From NCBI GenBank assembly GCA_949152475.1, contig OX424570.1, forward strand, positions 18,596,694 through 18,660,693: a DNA stretch of 64,000 nt, read 5' to 3'. The notes under the pieces were generated by a model. That model ran no database searches, was not told the DNA's origin, and worked only from the letters and a program-made list of their open reading frames with translations. This stretch comes from Terebella lapidaria (lineage: Eukaryota > Annelida > Polychaeta > Terebellida > Terebellidae). The position numbers and the translations under genes were made by a program. This document shows positions 1-13,261 of the stretch, piece after piece (position 1 is the first letter of the stretch; every line of letters begins with the position of its first letter).

Positions 1-3000
1 TTATTTGTACTTTCCTTCGGATGTATCACCAAATCTTCATATTGGAATTTCAAAACACGTTTTGGAAATTGCCTTTGTAAGTCATCGATTACTTTCACGT
101 CAAAAACTATTTTGTCACAAAGGGATCTCGCTTCAGCTGTTTTGTTTGAGTTTGAGAGTTTGGCCATGTTTTTGGTCAAGGATCGTGAATAGACGATTGC
201 TCTTGGGTCGCGAACTTGGTGAACGAGCTTCAACTCAGAATCGTCCTCCATCAAGATCTTGACGGTGTCTGCTCGAAGGCGAATTGTCTTTGCACCAATG
301 ACGGTTGAGTTTTCGCAGGCGTTCATCATTGTTGGCAAGCAGGATTTCATGCCGTCCGCATAGCGTGTCATGCAATCGTTATACTTTGCGAATTGATTAT
401 CATTGTCTTCACACTTTGTATGGAATTGTTCATCCATATCAGTTAGCGTATCCACCGATGCATTTTCGTTAAATGTCGCAAGTCCTACTCTAGTTTTGCG
501 AAGACAATACCTGCAAAATTCAGGCTCACTGTTTGACTTAGAGAACCGCTTAGGACATATGTTTGTCAGGATACCTTGACATATGGAAGGAGTGACGTGT
601 ATTTCCTTTTGTACATTTTCCATACAAGAGAAATAAGGAGTGAAATGCCTCTGTCGAAAACGATTCATCGTTTTATGTCCATATGTATCCGGAGCCAACG
701 CATGAACATCACAGGACATTATGTTGTGTAATTGTTGTGCAATTTTTTCATGTTCGAATTCTGGAACTGGTCTGAAAAAATTACATAAACTATTGATTTT
801 AATAAAATGATTCATTGTGAAGTTTATCGTGTAATGAATTAACTGTATTTCATCCCAATGCAACTATTTTAGAAGAAAATATCTTCAGGGATATGTAATG
901 GATGTATATGTTACTTCAGGCAGTACAGTGTAGTGATAACTGCATTCCTCTGCCCACCTGAATGTTCCATCATCATAGTAGTGTATATCTATCGGTGCCC
1001 AGCCATGTAGGCCACCGTATAGTTCGCTGTACACTCCATCTATAGGCTCGAACCAGAAGGTGGCTTCTGGGTTCTGGTTAAGCATCTCTCCCAACAGCGT
1101 GGATCCGCCTCTCATGTACGTCATTAAGAGCACCTAAATAAGGCAGAAAGTGCAAACCATGTCTATACTTGAAATTTCAATAATGAAATTTTGTCATTAT
1201 TTATCATAGCTTAATATATGGACAATCATGTCACAGTGCAATAGTTGGTGAATTCAGATCATAAGATAGTATTACTTAGTGAAATCTTGTAATAGTGTAG
1301 TGCTTGGCACAATTATGTCATTGCGTAGTACTTGGTGAAATCTAGTTATAGTGGTCAAATATTGTGATAGCGTGCTACTTGGTTGAATCTTGTGATGCGT
1401 GCTACTTGGTGATACCATGTCATAGCATTGTATTCGGCCAAATCAAGAAATATCATGTAACTCGGAGATATAATGTCTATATCTTGGTACATGATGAAAT
1501 CACGTCGTACCTGTTACTCGGTAGATTTATGTCAAAGTTTAGTACTTGTAGCAAGATCATGTCAGTTTTTTTGTGTGAAAAGCACACCACAGAATAATAT
1601 TTGTTGAAATGATGTAATTGCAGAACACTTCATCAACGAGCCAGTGTGCATGTCTTGGCACAAAAATATGATGTCACTATGTTAAGGTTTCAGCTACAGC
1701 AACCTGTAACATTCTGAATGAAGAATTTATGGAATGCAGAAAACATTCTTTGATAACAATATTTTCAGAGAAATGTAACCACTTGTTTTCATAAGAATTG
1801 ATTTTAGTGAAAATGGCCCAAAATGACTCATTTTGCAGTTATTTTTAACTCATTACACCTCCACTTTCAGAAAATGTGATCCCAAATTTCTGTTTCCGAA
1901 TGCACAATATCATATTAATTGTTGGTTTGAAATCTGCAAATCGTTGAAGTAGCTTAACATTTTAGCCCCTCTGAGTGGGTGCACAAGTAGCTGATATGGT
2001 TAGCTTATTTACGTGACTAAATAAGAACAAATGAATCACTAAACAAAAAGCTTTGTATAAGGTCTAAAAAAATAATTTTCTGTTTCTCGTCCTCCTATTT
2101 TTTCAAAATTGGGTAGGGAGGGACTTTTTATTTTTGGCGGGACGACATTTCACACATAGGCCTATGAAATAAAAAAAAAAACACTTGCGCACAAGGGCAT
2201 TCAAGCCATAATATATCAAGCCTTTAGAACCGAAATCATCTGTAACACATGACTCTAATGATTTCATTTCTTGGCTTGGTTTATTCAAGAACATTCTAGC
2301 CCAAATAAATCAAGACTTGAAAAAGACAAGAATTTAAATCATGTGTAACACATTACTTTAATGATTTCATTTCTAAAAGCATAATTCATTTGGGCTTGAA
2401 GGTCCTTGAGCACCTTGGCAACACTGGTTTGCCATCATCCTAGCAGTCAGCACAGAGAGGATGAACATGTGTACTAGTAAGATTATTACCAAAACCCGTC
2501 AGTTGATAACAATGTTGTTTCAATGGTGGGTAATTGTGGAAAACCATTCTATCAGTTGAAACATTTATTGAAGGTACATGAGAAAATATGGTGTATAAAT
2601 TCGTAATCACAATTGTATACATATTATTATTATTACATCCACATAACCACATGGAATAACTGTTTTTGAAAACTGGTAGCGTCTTTGTCTCATTTGGCGG
2701 TGAGTGAAAACAAGGAGGTATGGTGCTTCGGTGTTTCAATCATTCACTCTCCTCAAAATAGGGGCGGAAATACCTTTTATCTCAAATGAAAAAAATCCGG
2801 GAGGCTGCTTTTGAACACAAGCGGGCGGGGACGAGAAACAGAAAATTAATTTTACTAGGCTTAATTCACATCATTAATCGTTTCAGTTCGCCACCACACT
2901 GCACCGACCCGATATCATCACTCATATAGTACCTTGTCTCTAGTTATGCTGGTTCCATGTCTGTTCTTGATCTGTCCAGTTTCCTCTTGCTCCCTAGTGC

Positions 3001-3181
3001 CAGATCCGGGAGGGTGTTGCTTAGCTGACTCTAGCTGTTGTTGGTGTCTTGCTCTTTCAACAATTGTTCGCTGGTGATTGGCAATCATCCATGGCTTGTA
3101 CACTGTTTGAAAGTTAAGTAGAATCGCTAGTTCTTGTCGTGCCCCCAATTTCAGAGCATTTTCTCCCGACAGGACGTTAGG
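1..3181 (-). CDS. Carbohydrate sulfotransferase (CHST1-like), 3' exons, partial
   Basis: Three minus-strand exons join in phase: 2933-3181 (83 codons, stem-like, rich in Q/E/R), 958-1133 and 1-771, which runs off the left edge. Acceptors end in TTTAG, TTTAG and TTTTTTCAG; donors are AAG|GTACTA and CAG|GTGGGC. Exon 958-1133 carries the 5'-phosphosulfate loop of PAPS sulfotransferases (TYMRGGSTLLGEML) followed by NQNPEATFWFEP. The last exon carries the 3'-phosphate motif (HQVRDPRAIVYSRS) after IGAKTIRLR. The family consists of Golgi type II membrane enzymes that move sulfate from PAPS to glycan sugars. The last exon also has a Cys-rich stretch typical of the lumenal domain. The N-terminal membrane anchor was not found; a hydrophobic stretch in minus-strand 3860-4129 (TLLLCLILKLAIVMGL) is a weak candidate. 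The 958-1133 exon alone would read into a stop; splicing at CAG|GTGGGC restores the family sequence. Confidence 0.88.
1210..1640. repeat. Degenerate minisatellite in a sulfotransferase intron
   Basis: About ten diverged tandem units of roughly 35-40 bases built around 'gtcatagcgtagtacttggt' lie in the intron between exons 2933-3181 and 958-1133. Units differ by substitutions and small indels, so the array is old. Open frames here are by-products. Confidence 0.6.
2061..2860. mobile_element. MITE with ~30-base inverted ends, GGYC family
   Basis: The left end (2061-2092, containing aattttctgtttctcgtcc) is repeated inverted at 2829-2860. It encloses about 740 bases without a coding frame. Flanks are ATAA on the left and TTAA on the right, compatible with a decayed TTAA or TTA target duplication. 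The ends resemble those of the MITE at 15022-15921 (A-rich run, then ATTCTATGTTTCTGG), so the two probably belong to one family. It sits in an intron of the sulfotransferase gene. Confidence 0.6.
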
Positions 3182-3184
3182 CTA

Positions 3185-4520
3185 AAAATAGCATTACTAC
3201 CACTACGAACTAATATATGGTGTTCTACTCTATGAGTATGGAAGTCATGCCTTTGTTATTTGGCAGGTAAAACAAAGTGTTTTCGCACTTATTCTGCAAT
3301 TGAATGGAACAGACAAACCACGAGTATATTCTCTATACACGAAGCAATAATGGTAGCTCGACATCCGTGTTTGAAATCATTTTTCTTGTTTTTTTTCATG
3401 AAAGAACAGGAAATTGCAGAATTGGATTGACAGATGGAATGAACTAAAGGATACATCTTGTTGTAATATTTCATCAATCGTTTGGTTCGATTTATCATGT
3501 ATACGAGCTGAAACTCAACGTTTGTTCACGCACAGCTCACAATATCGACTGCAATGAATACTGTGAAAGCATGTGCTTATCGTACCTGCAAATGAGATCG
3601 TGCTAGTGTTTTATATTCATGTCATGTATTCATTTGACCTCTTTCTAATGAGAAAACAACTATAATAGACTACACAAAACACACACTATCAACCCTATGA
3701 AACAAAGAACGTGTAATACAGATACCTTACAATGAGTCTATCCTCAGTTATATATATATTCTATTAGCCAATAACCCTAAATCTATTACTAGTTTTTATC
3801 CAATAAATATATTCAAAAACAAGTCGTCATCCCATTCCAACTACATGTACAATATCAGATCAAATTGTTTTGAAGATATCCACGAAATCGTGGATGCGAT
3901 ATAATCTGTGTAGTCTAATTGCAGTAATCTGTTTGGTATGTTGGAAAACGGATCGTAAGCCCATCACTATAGCTAGCTTCAATATCAGACAAAGTAGTAA
4001 AGTTTTGAAGGAATCAGCGACTCCGTCAACCCCAAATCTGTAAAGACTTATTCCCTCGTCTAGCAAGGGATTGCTTAATATTGATGTTAGGCAAACAGTA
4101 TCAACCTGGCCAGATAATACAAAATACAACCACTAAAATAACAATATAGCATCGTGTTTTCAAGCTAATATAGAACACATCCTGAATCAGTATCGTTTCT
4201 CACTAGAGTACTTCCAGATCAGTAGGAATCCAAGCAATAATGTACTGATTTTTAGTCGTCTTCGCGTAAAAGCGTAAATATTTCTCAGGGAAAAATTCAT
4301 ACCCGGTGATTGTCAACTATTCACTCCGTATACAAACGAAGACAACTCGACTATTTCTTTCAATATGGATATGGGGACATAATTGAGATGACAGGTGCGA
4401 TAAACTGTCAGATAAATGGGATTGAAGACTGCATTTCCATGATCTGTTCATTGATTTATTTCAAAGAAGCAGACGGTGTTGATGTCATTCGATTGGTGTC
4501 ATATACCGATTGGCTAGCAT
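3185..4520. other. Upstream region of the sulfotransferase gene, no gene assigned
   Basis: No supported coding exon. It should contain the 5' exons and promoter of the minus-strand sulfotransferase gene, but I could not place them. Minus-strand 3860-4129 is an open stretch with a hydrophobic segment and no recognisable domain. Confidence 0.4.
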
Positions 4521-7500
4521 ATATTTGATGATACATGACCGACACATCCTACAAAATACGTTCTAGATACCCTGCGGGGAGGTTTTACCATAGTAAATAA
4601 ATTCAAGGTGATAGCGAATTGGTAACATTGTGAAAAGGCACGAATTTGCATGGTCCACATTGTCTTTAGTCCAAAGGTTAGTGTACAGCTCACAATATAC
4701 TGTTACGAGAATCAATTCAATATCTTTTGTGGAAAAGATAGATTAGACTGATTCAAACGGATTTATATGTTTCTTTCTTTTGACGGCATAGGGATAATTT
4801 TTTTCTGCATTCATTCTTTTCCTAATATTATAGGAAACAAATCCCATAATCACGATTTCCTTGTGGATTTTAAGTATGTTTTTGGAATTTAATTATTTGG
4901 AATTTGCCAATTTACACAGAGAGCCGGGAAGTGATCATGTAACTCCAATCTCAGAGAAAATAATGTGCAATCAAAGCTTATAACTTTGCCCTAATGTTGG
5001 TGAAGACAGCCTACATTCATAAAATCATCGGTTTGATTGAAATGACTGCATCACATAATTAACGTTCTTTATGTGAAGTTATATTTCGATTCACACCATA
5101 CGAACAACGCTTATAAATTTATACAGTTTACATTGATAATCACATTTGCTAAATTTCAAAGATAACCCAGGAATGGTACACATCTCGCTCGGGTAGTGAC
5201 AGATTGACTCAACTTCAGTCAGTGTTCACCAGGTGTAGATAGTGACAGAATACCCCTTGCTTGTACCTCAGAACGCGACACAAATGGATTGACAGGTGGG
5301 AGAAATTACCAGAAATATGGGATCTAAAACGATTACCGTTCACATCGCGGCGATGTCTTCATTGATTTTTTTTTTAATTTTTTATAACATTCAGGTCTTT
5401 TGATTTTATCAAGAATAATTCCAGTCAAATCCTGATTCACATTCATTTTCGTAGAACATGAAAGCGAATGAAACTTTTCATGACACTCAAAATAAAACAA
5501 AAAATCCACAAAACAAGCTTGTTCTTTATTTACACTTACACGCTTATGCAGATAATTTATTTTGTAAATACACAACTGGAATGAAGTATTATACAATAGT
5601 CACAGGATATATCACATAACTGTTATGACGGCAGTTATATATACAGCATTAGTATATGCACTGGACACGTGTATTCCCCTGCATTATCAGTATAACCTGT
5701 GTTTTTTAAACTTGAGTCCAGAATGGACTGAAATATGTATCCATCTATCCACATTGTTTTGTCATTGTTTTGTAATAATGTTCTCTTGTCCATTAACTTT
5801 GTCCATTAACTTTAACATACTCATCTCTACCAATAGAGATATATTTCTCTTGATATCTAGATCAAAGATATATATCTCGTGTTGGTACAGAATAGTGCCG
5901 TCCGTATGATTTGTCTAGATTGAGTGAAATTATGAATATAATAAGAACAAGAGATCTTATCTTGTTTGTAAAATGCAAAGTAACCATTGCCGTCAGTGTT
6001 ATCTTTTCTTGTAACTCAAAACAAGTCAGTGTCCTATGAGTTCCCCCTAGTATATTTTCTGCCTTTCATCGCTACCGCATTTCATCACTAAACACATGTA
6101 TCAATAGAAGAATATATCAATTATTACCATCAATACCACATGAGTTGTATGATATCAATTAAAAACCTAAAATAAGGCATTTTTACAGAAAAAAAAACAT
6201 GAACTAATATCAAGGGAATTTCAGGACGAAGAAACTATAGCACACGTTTCTGGGGTGAGCTGGCCAATATGTTCTGGAGTGACCTTAGAGACTAAGAACT
6301 GCCAAAAACACTGAAATCGTCAATAATATCATAATTTCAAGTATAATCTAACATATGGCATGCACTATTGCTACTTTAAAGCGATGCAACTGAAAGTTCA
6401 ATATACACATGTATACATGTATATGGAAGCGTATAATCATATGCTGGATATATGTTTGGCACAATATAAATCTGAATATAAAGTTCCACATCATTCCACA
6501 ACATTTATCATTTCAAAGATAAGATAGTGAAAATCATAGAATCATTATGATAATGGTGATGAACTATTGTAGACTGGAGCTCAGTGCTGCATCATCACCA
6601 CCGTAACGACTTCGAAGCCTTCCTTGAAGTGGTAGCACTTGTAAGAGCTCATTTTGTCTGAAATTAATATATGCGAGAACGTTTGAAATTCACAATGACC
6701 ATTAAGTTGGGAACAAATTTTAAAATCGGCCAAATTTAGCATTCTTGCTTATCATGCAAACTTGGAAGTACATCTCGAGAAAATCAGGAATATATAGAAA
6801 ATATGCACAGTTCGACAACAGATACTCAGAAAATGGCAGTTAATCGTTCATGAAAACACTGGAAAGAGAATGATCGGCCTGTCTACATTGCCGGTTGCCA
6901 CAGTATCTAGACAGATACCAATGATGTCATGAGACTGTGTGTAGAACTCGCCCGCAATGCGGCCGCTTTGAGGGGAAAAATGATGCAAGATTGATTGGCC
7001 AGAATTTGAATCTTGATTTGGCAACTCCATTCAGGCACGTAATACACATTTTCAGACTCAAATTTGTATAATTCCTCATTCTATAGACAAAATAAAGCTA
7101 CTGCAGAACGAATAAATTTTGTCAATTCTAAAAGTGGTTATAGCTTTAAAACGTTTAGAAAGGACAGTTCCGCTAGAATTTCCTGGCTGTAAATGGCATA
7201 TTATTGTCCGTTAGGTTCAGCTACACTACCAATCAGTGATGTGTACCCAATTATTCGTTTGTTCACTTGGGAATGAAGAAAATTAAAAGTTACTAACGTT
7301 GCACAGGATAGTCATCTTTTTGTTCAGTTTCAGGCCCGATATGTTCATGATTATACTCAACTTCAAATATTGTGCGATAGGCAGGTAGGATCTTGATCTT
7401 TTAGAGAAAATTCAACATGATACCACCGAGCTGTGCCTCTTTCACCAGAAGTAAACACAATACAAACGTTCGAAATCGCCCTCAAACGTTTGAAATTGGC

Positions 7501-7586
7501 AGCAACGTTTGAAACACCCGCTAATGGAACATGCGAAATTTCAAATTCACGCCGCCGTTTACAGCCTATGAATAATGACTGTCGAA
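4521..7586. repeat. Block L', diverged paralogue of block L
   Basis: The block aligns along its length to 31930-34760 and 61305-64000 at clearly lower similarity (roughly 85-90% where compared) than those two show to each other. It lacks or gains several short segments; for example, the counterpart of the small open exon at 34118-34246 is interrupted here by a ~75-base insertion near 6855-6930. The block ends where near-identity with 34761 onward begins. It contains no intact gene that I can see. Confidence 0.75.
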
Positions 7587-8018
7587 CAGCCTGTAGCAGA
7601 ATCAAAATGCAAGATGGAATTTTCCCGAAGATACCAGGAAAAATTTTGAATAAAAATTCAAAATCATTAAATATCAAAATGTGAAATACATTATTAAATT
7701 ATTATGCCATATTGTTGTGTGTCACTGATCATTGATATTGTATGAGGTGTATATCTAAAAAATAATCATGAAGAAAAAAAACAAGAAAAGAAAAAAAAGC
7801 AAAAAGAGAAACCGAATATTTCAATATTTTCATCCAAAAATTCAACTTCAAGGGACTGGATTGATGTCGTTATCCGGAACATGTCCAAAGTCTCATTCGG
7901 TACCTACATTCAGATGTAGCAAATGAAACCACATATAATAGCGGCAAGCTGCTAAATGCATTATCTGTTCCAGAGTTTAATTGAGAGCCAGAATTTTTTT
8001 GACAAAATCAAATCTTTC

Positions 8019-8024
8019 TTTAAT
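8019..8024 (-). promoter_or_regulatory. Candidate poly(A) signal of the UAS-OTU gene, unit A
   Basis: ATTAAA on the minus strand, about 100 bases past the predicted stop codon at 8127-8129. It is a common variant poly(A) hexamer at a suitable distance and is conserved in unit B. Confidence 0.45.
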
Positions 8025-8126
8025 GATAAGTTGAGTGTTGATATGGCATGATATTTTTCTGAACTTATCATCCCTACATGTTCAGCCATCTCTTCCACTT
8101 TCTGGTGTGCCAGTCGGGGTAAAGCA

Positions 8127-11100
8127 TCAGCAGAAGGCATCCTCAAACTTTCGCTTGAAACATATTTCCCTTCCTGCTGCACGAGACAGAAACAGAAGAA
8201 CAGTGTATCAATATAAACCACAAATTAACACAACTAAGTCATGACAAAATGCCATAGTTTTCGTATATAGACATTACACGTATACATATGCCATTAGAAA
8301 AATACTGAATAAACTGAGAAAACGACAATCACAGTCTTAAATTGGTCGATTTTCATAAAAAAAAAAATAGCTGTCATCTTGAAAAAAAAATATGTGAAAA
8401 TGCACAATAGATACCTCCTCCTTATGTACTGATTGTTATTACACATTGTTACACATTGTTATTAATGGCACAAAATTTCAGAAAGATTTGATTGTAATGA
8501 CAAATACGTGGACATTCGACGACAGACAAGATAAATATGTGGACATTCTACGACAGACGGCGGAGACACCATGTTAATAGGTTAGCAGACCATAAATCAG
8601 TTAACTTTTAAAGGAGATATATGGTTGAATTGCTTCTGAAACGAAGCCAAGTGTTGAATGAGAGCTATTACCTTCAACTAGACTGTAAAATTGTAACCCC
8701 TGGATATGCCCAAGGAAAATCTGGGGCGCCTCTGCTGCAGGGACGCTAATGTGCATCTCAATAACGTCCTGGTCGTGTCCTCGAGTACTGGTCAAGATAG
8801 TGAAGTATCGGCTTAGCATGATCGCTGTAGCATACATAATTGGAGTGTCCACATAGGCTAAGGGGTTCCTCATCTCTGAGCAGTATTCATCCCATGTCTT
8901 GTCAACAATGAACTGTTGAAAGTTCACCTCGCCCTCAGAAGCCTGAACAACATAAGCACAATCATGTCTGATCTTGATCATATTTTGCAGCTTGAAACTC
9001 GGACTATTGCTTTCAGAAACAGATACATGTTGATTACTATGCACAATATAATCATATCATAAATCACGTTCTATATAGATGGAATCTAGGCCAGGTCTTT
9101 AGCTCTCACCTGTACCACTGGATTGGCGAGTAGAAAATCCACGACGTCATTTCTAAGTTCTCCCGGAGTGATATCAGATTGGGGTTCATGCACTTTGATC
9201 TGATCAGCGACAATTTGGAAGAAAGTACCCCCAATAGGCCACTCATTGCGGAATCGACATTTTAGACCCAGTTCCTTGCACTTACAAATAAGCTTTTTCA
9301 TTGCGTGGAGGACCATTGCCTTTTCTGATGACGTGGAGTCCGCTGGTTGGTCGACCATCTCTGGAAGTACAACATCCCTAAGAAGTGGTGCCTAGATGGG
9401 CCCTTAGGTGGCCCATGTAGCGTATCTTACTCTACAAATTTTCAGTAGTACTTTAATACTGGTTTAATTACAATGATGTAGTACAATGATGGGGGCATGT
9501 TTTCTGACCGTCCGACTGCAGACATCTCAATACTAAAGGATGCATTGATTTCGTTCATACCATCCGACTGCAAACAATGATATAGTACAGGATGGGGGCA
9601 TGTTTTCTGACTGTCCGACAGTCTGACTGTAGACATCTCAATACTAAAGGGTACATGGATTTCGTTCAGACCATCCTACTGCAGACAAATCTAAAGTATA
9701 TGATGGGGGCATTATTTATGACCGTCCGACAGTCCGACTGCAGACAGCTCAGTACTAAAGGGTGCACTGATTTCCTTGCACGACCAACTGACAGTCCGAC
9801 TGCAGACATCTCAATACTAAAGGGTACATGGATTTCGTTCAGACCATCCGACTGCAGACAGTGATATAGTACATGATGGGGGTGTTATTTCTGACCGTCC
9901 GACAGTCCGACTGCAGACAGCTCAGTACTAACCGGTGCACTGATTTCCTTGCGCGACCAACCGACAGTCCGACTGCAGACAATGATATAGTACATGATGG
10001 GGACATGTTTACTGACCATCCGACAGCAGACATCTCAATACTAAAGGGTACAGAAATTTCGTTCAGATCATCCGACTGCAGACATCTCAATACTGAAGGG
10101 TACATGGATTTCGTTCAGACCATCCGACTGCAGACAATGATATAGTACATGACGGGAGCATGTTTTCTGACCGTCCGACTGCAGACATCTAAATACTAAA
10201 GGGTGCATTGATTTCCTCCCGCGACCAACCGACAGTCCGACTGCAGACAATGATAAAGTACATCATGGGGGCATGTTTACTGACCGTCCGACCATCCGAC
10301 TGTAGACATCTCAACACTAAAGGGTACAGAGATTTTATTCAGACCATCCGACTGCAGACAATGATGTAGTACATGACGGGGGCATGTTTTCTGACCCTCC
10401 GACAGTCCGACTGCAGACAACTCAGTATTAAAGGGTGCACTGATTTCCTTCCGGGACCAACCGACAGTCCGACTGCAGACAATGATATAGTACATCATGG
10501 GGGCATGTTTACTGACCGTCCGACCATCCGACTGCAGACATCTCAACACTAAAGGGTATAGAGATTTTATTCAGACCATCCGAATGCAGACAATGATATA
10601 GTACATGATGGGGAGCATGTTTTCTGACCGTCCGACAGTCCGACTGCAGACAGCTCAGTACTAAAGGGTGCATTGATTTCCTTCCGCGACCATCCGACTG
10701 CAGACAATGATATAGTACATGATGGGGGGCATGTTTTCTGACCGGCCAACAGTCCGACTGCAGACAGCTCAATAATAAAGGGTGCATTGATTTCCTTCCG
10801 CGACCATCCGACTGCAGACAAAGATATAGTACAGGGTGGGGGCATGTTTTCTGACCGTCCGACAATCCGACTGCAGACATCTCAATACTGAATGGTGCAT
10901 TGATTTCCTCCCGCGATCATCTGACAGTCGGACTGCAGACATGGGTATTGTACATGATGGGGTATGTTTTCTGACCGTCCGACCATCCGACTAATTAATG
11001 TCATTAAAAATATATCTGCAGTAGGCCCATGTTCTACGGGAGCTCACATAGTGTGTAGTCTTTCATATTACATCCATATAAGCAAACACCATTAATAATT

Positions 11101-13226
11101 ATATTCTACATCTTATCACACAATATTGATGACGAAAAGCCATATGTGAAAGTGTATATATGACACACACAAACGGATGCTGGGAAATAATGATAAATAT
11201 GGCTAGATGTACATGTAACACGGGCGCAAACAGCTGCACAACCCATCGTTATTTCAAGCCTTCTATACTAAACATGTGTACCAGTGCTGCACATTTTTAG
11301 TTTAAAATGAGAGAAAACATTGTTTTTACCAACAAATATGCTGTTAGGTATATGCAGTAGGACATCAAGTCCCACATTCTACTACTCTTTACCAATATGT
11401 CAAGATTCGGTCAGATGTAACTATCATATTTTGGCCCTTTTCGAGGAAACCCTCACCGGGTTGATGTGCTCGTAGTTTGCGGAGGAAAGAACGCAAGTTG
11501 GTCGCGTGTTTTCAAACCCATTGCTGGCAGTCGGCACAGTTGTAAAATATATTGATGATAACAAAGAAATTATGTAGCATAGTCTAAGGCATAACGTTTT
11601 GGACATGAAAGTCTTAGAAATAATATGAACTTATGTGATTCTGTAAAGATTTGACTGGTCATATTATGTGTATAAGTGATCAATATCCCCAATGTTTCTT
11701 TCAGTGGCTTTGAGGTTATTTATATTTCCATTTTAATCATCTGTTTTGATGCAATTGTCAAGACGTAACACGAAGGACACGAAGCGTTACGTCTTAGACA
11801 TTGGCAAATAGTATGTAAATTTTATATTTGTAAACTATTCACGTGCAAATATTACCTCGAAAAAAAAAATCATTTATTACTCCTTTCGTCATTTGTCGTG
11901 GAAAAAAATGTATATATAAGTCTTATTGAACAAAGCCTGAAGAAAGGCTTTGTTCACTATTGAAAAGACACGAAAAAATAGCCATTGTCCTATAAATATC
12001 CTAGGCCTTATGACGGAGAGTTATCTCCCAATAATTTTTCTACATTGTTAAAAAACTGAATCAAGATAATCTGTGTTGTAAATTACGAAATGTTACGCAT
12101 TTTAGACAGACGTTACGAGATAATGCCTGACAGTAAATCCCGCGTCGTATAGCATATGATGGGGCATATTTTCTGTCCGACTTTCAAAGTGCAGACAAAA
12201 ATATAACAATAATATATTTTGAAGGGCGTAGTGATTAATTATGGCGTACCTCAGATTATCTCCAGCTGACATGGTTCATTTGCAGCCCGAGCGTGCGAGG
12301 TCAGAAAACATACCCCCATCATGTACTATATCATTGTCTGCAGTCGGATGGTCTAAACGAAATCAATACACCCTTCAGTATTGAGATGTCTGCAGTCGGA
12401 CTGTCATGACATGGTTCATTTGCAGCCCGAGCGTGCGAGGTCAGAAAACATACCCCCATCATGTACTATATCATTGTCTGCAGTCGGATGGTCTAAACGA
12501 AATCAATACACCCTTCAGTATTGAGATGTCTGCAGTCGGACTGTCGGACGGTCAGAAAACATGCCCCCATCATGTACTATATCATTGTCTGCAGTCGGAC
12601 TGTCAGAAAACATACCCCATCATGTACTATATCATTGTCTGCCGTCGGATGGTCTGAACGAAATCTCTGTACCCTTAATTTTAGTATTGAGATGTCTGCA
12701 GTCAGATGGTCGGGCGGTCAGAAAACATGCCCCCATCATGTACTATATCATTGTCTGCAGTCAGACTGTCGGTTGGTCGCGGAAGGGAATCAATGCACGC
12801 TTTTAGTAGTCGGACTGTCGGACAGTCAGAAATATGCCCCCATCATGTACTATATCATTGTTTGCAGTCGGATGGTCTGAACGAAATCAATGTACCTTTT
12901 AGTTATGAGGTGTCTGCTGTCGGATGGTCGGACGGTCAGAAAACGTGCCCCCATCATGTAATATATCATTGTCTGCAGGGAGAAGTTCTGGACGAAATCT
13001 CTGTACCCTTAAGTTTAGTATTGAGGTGTCTGCAGTCGGACTGTCGGATGGTTAGAAAATATACCCCCATCATTGTTATATCATTGTCTGCAGTCGGATG
13101 GTCGCGGAAAGAAATAAATGCACCCTTTAGTATTGAAATGTCTGGGTCGGATGGTCGGACGGTCAGAAAATATGCCCTCATCCTGTACTTTGTCATTGTC
13201 TGCAGTCGGACAATAATAATAATGTT

Positions 13227-13261
<35 letters not shown>

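Noticed and set aside
1-262. 85-codon plus-strand frame at the left edge
   Set aside because: It is the antisense shadow of the sulfotransferase exon at 1-771.
7961-8221. 86-codon frame as the last exon of the UAS-OTU gene
   Set aside because: The preceding exon ends in phase 1, which forces the other frame and a stop at 8127. I keep it only as an alternative should a different donor be used.
11928-11955. Rho-independent-type terminator
   Set aside because: The hairpin has no U-tract and the DNA is clearly eukaryotic.
9485-13211. Regularly spaced repeats that could suggest a CRISPR array
   Set aside because: The spacers are themselves repeated, the modules are inverted in the second half, and the context is a eukaryotic intron.
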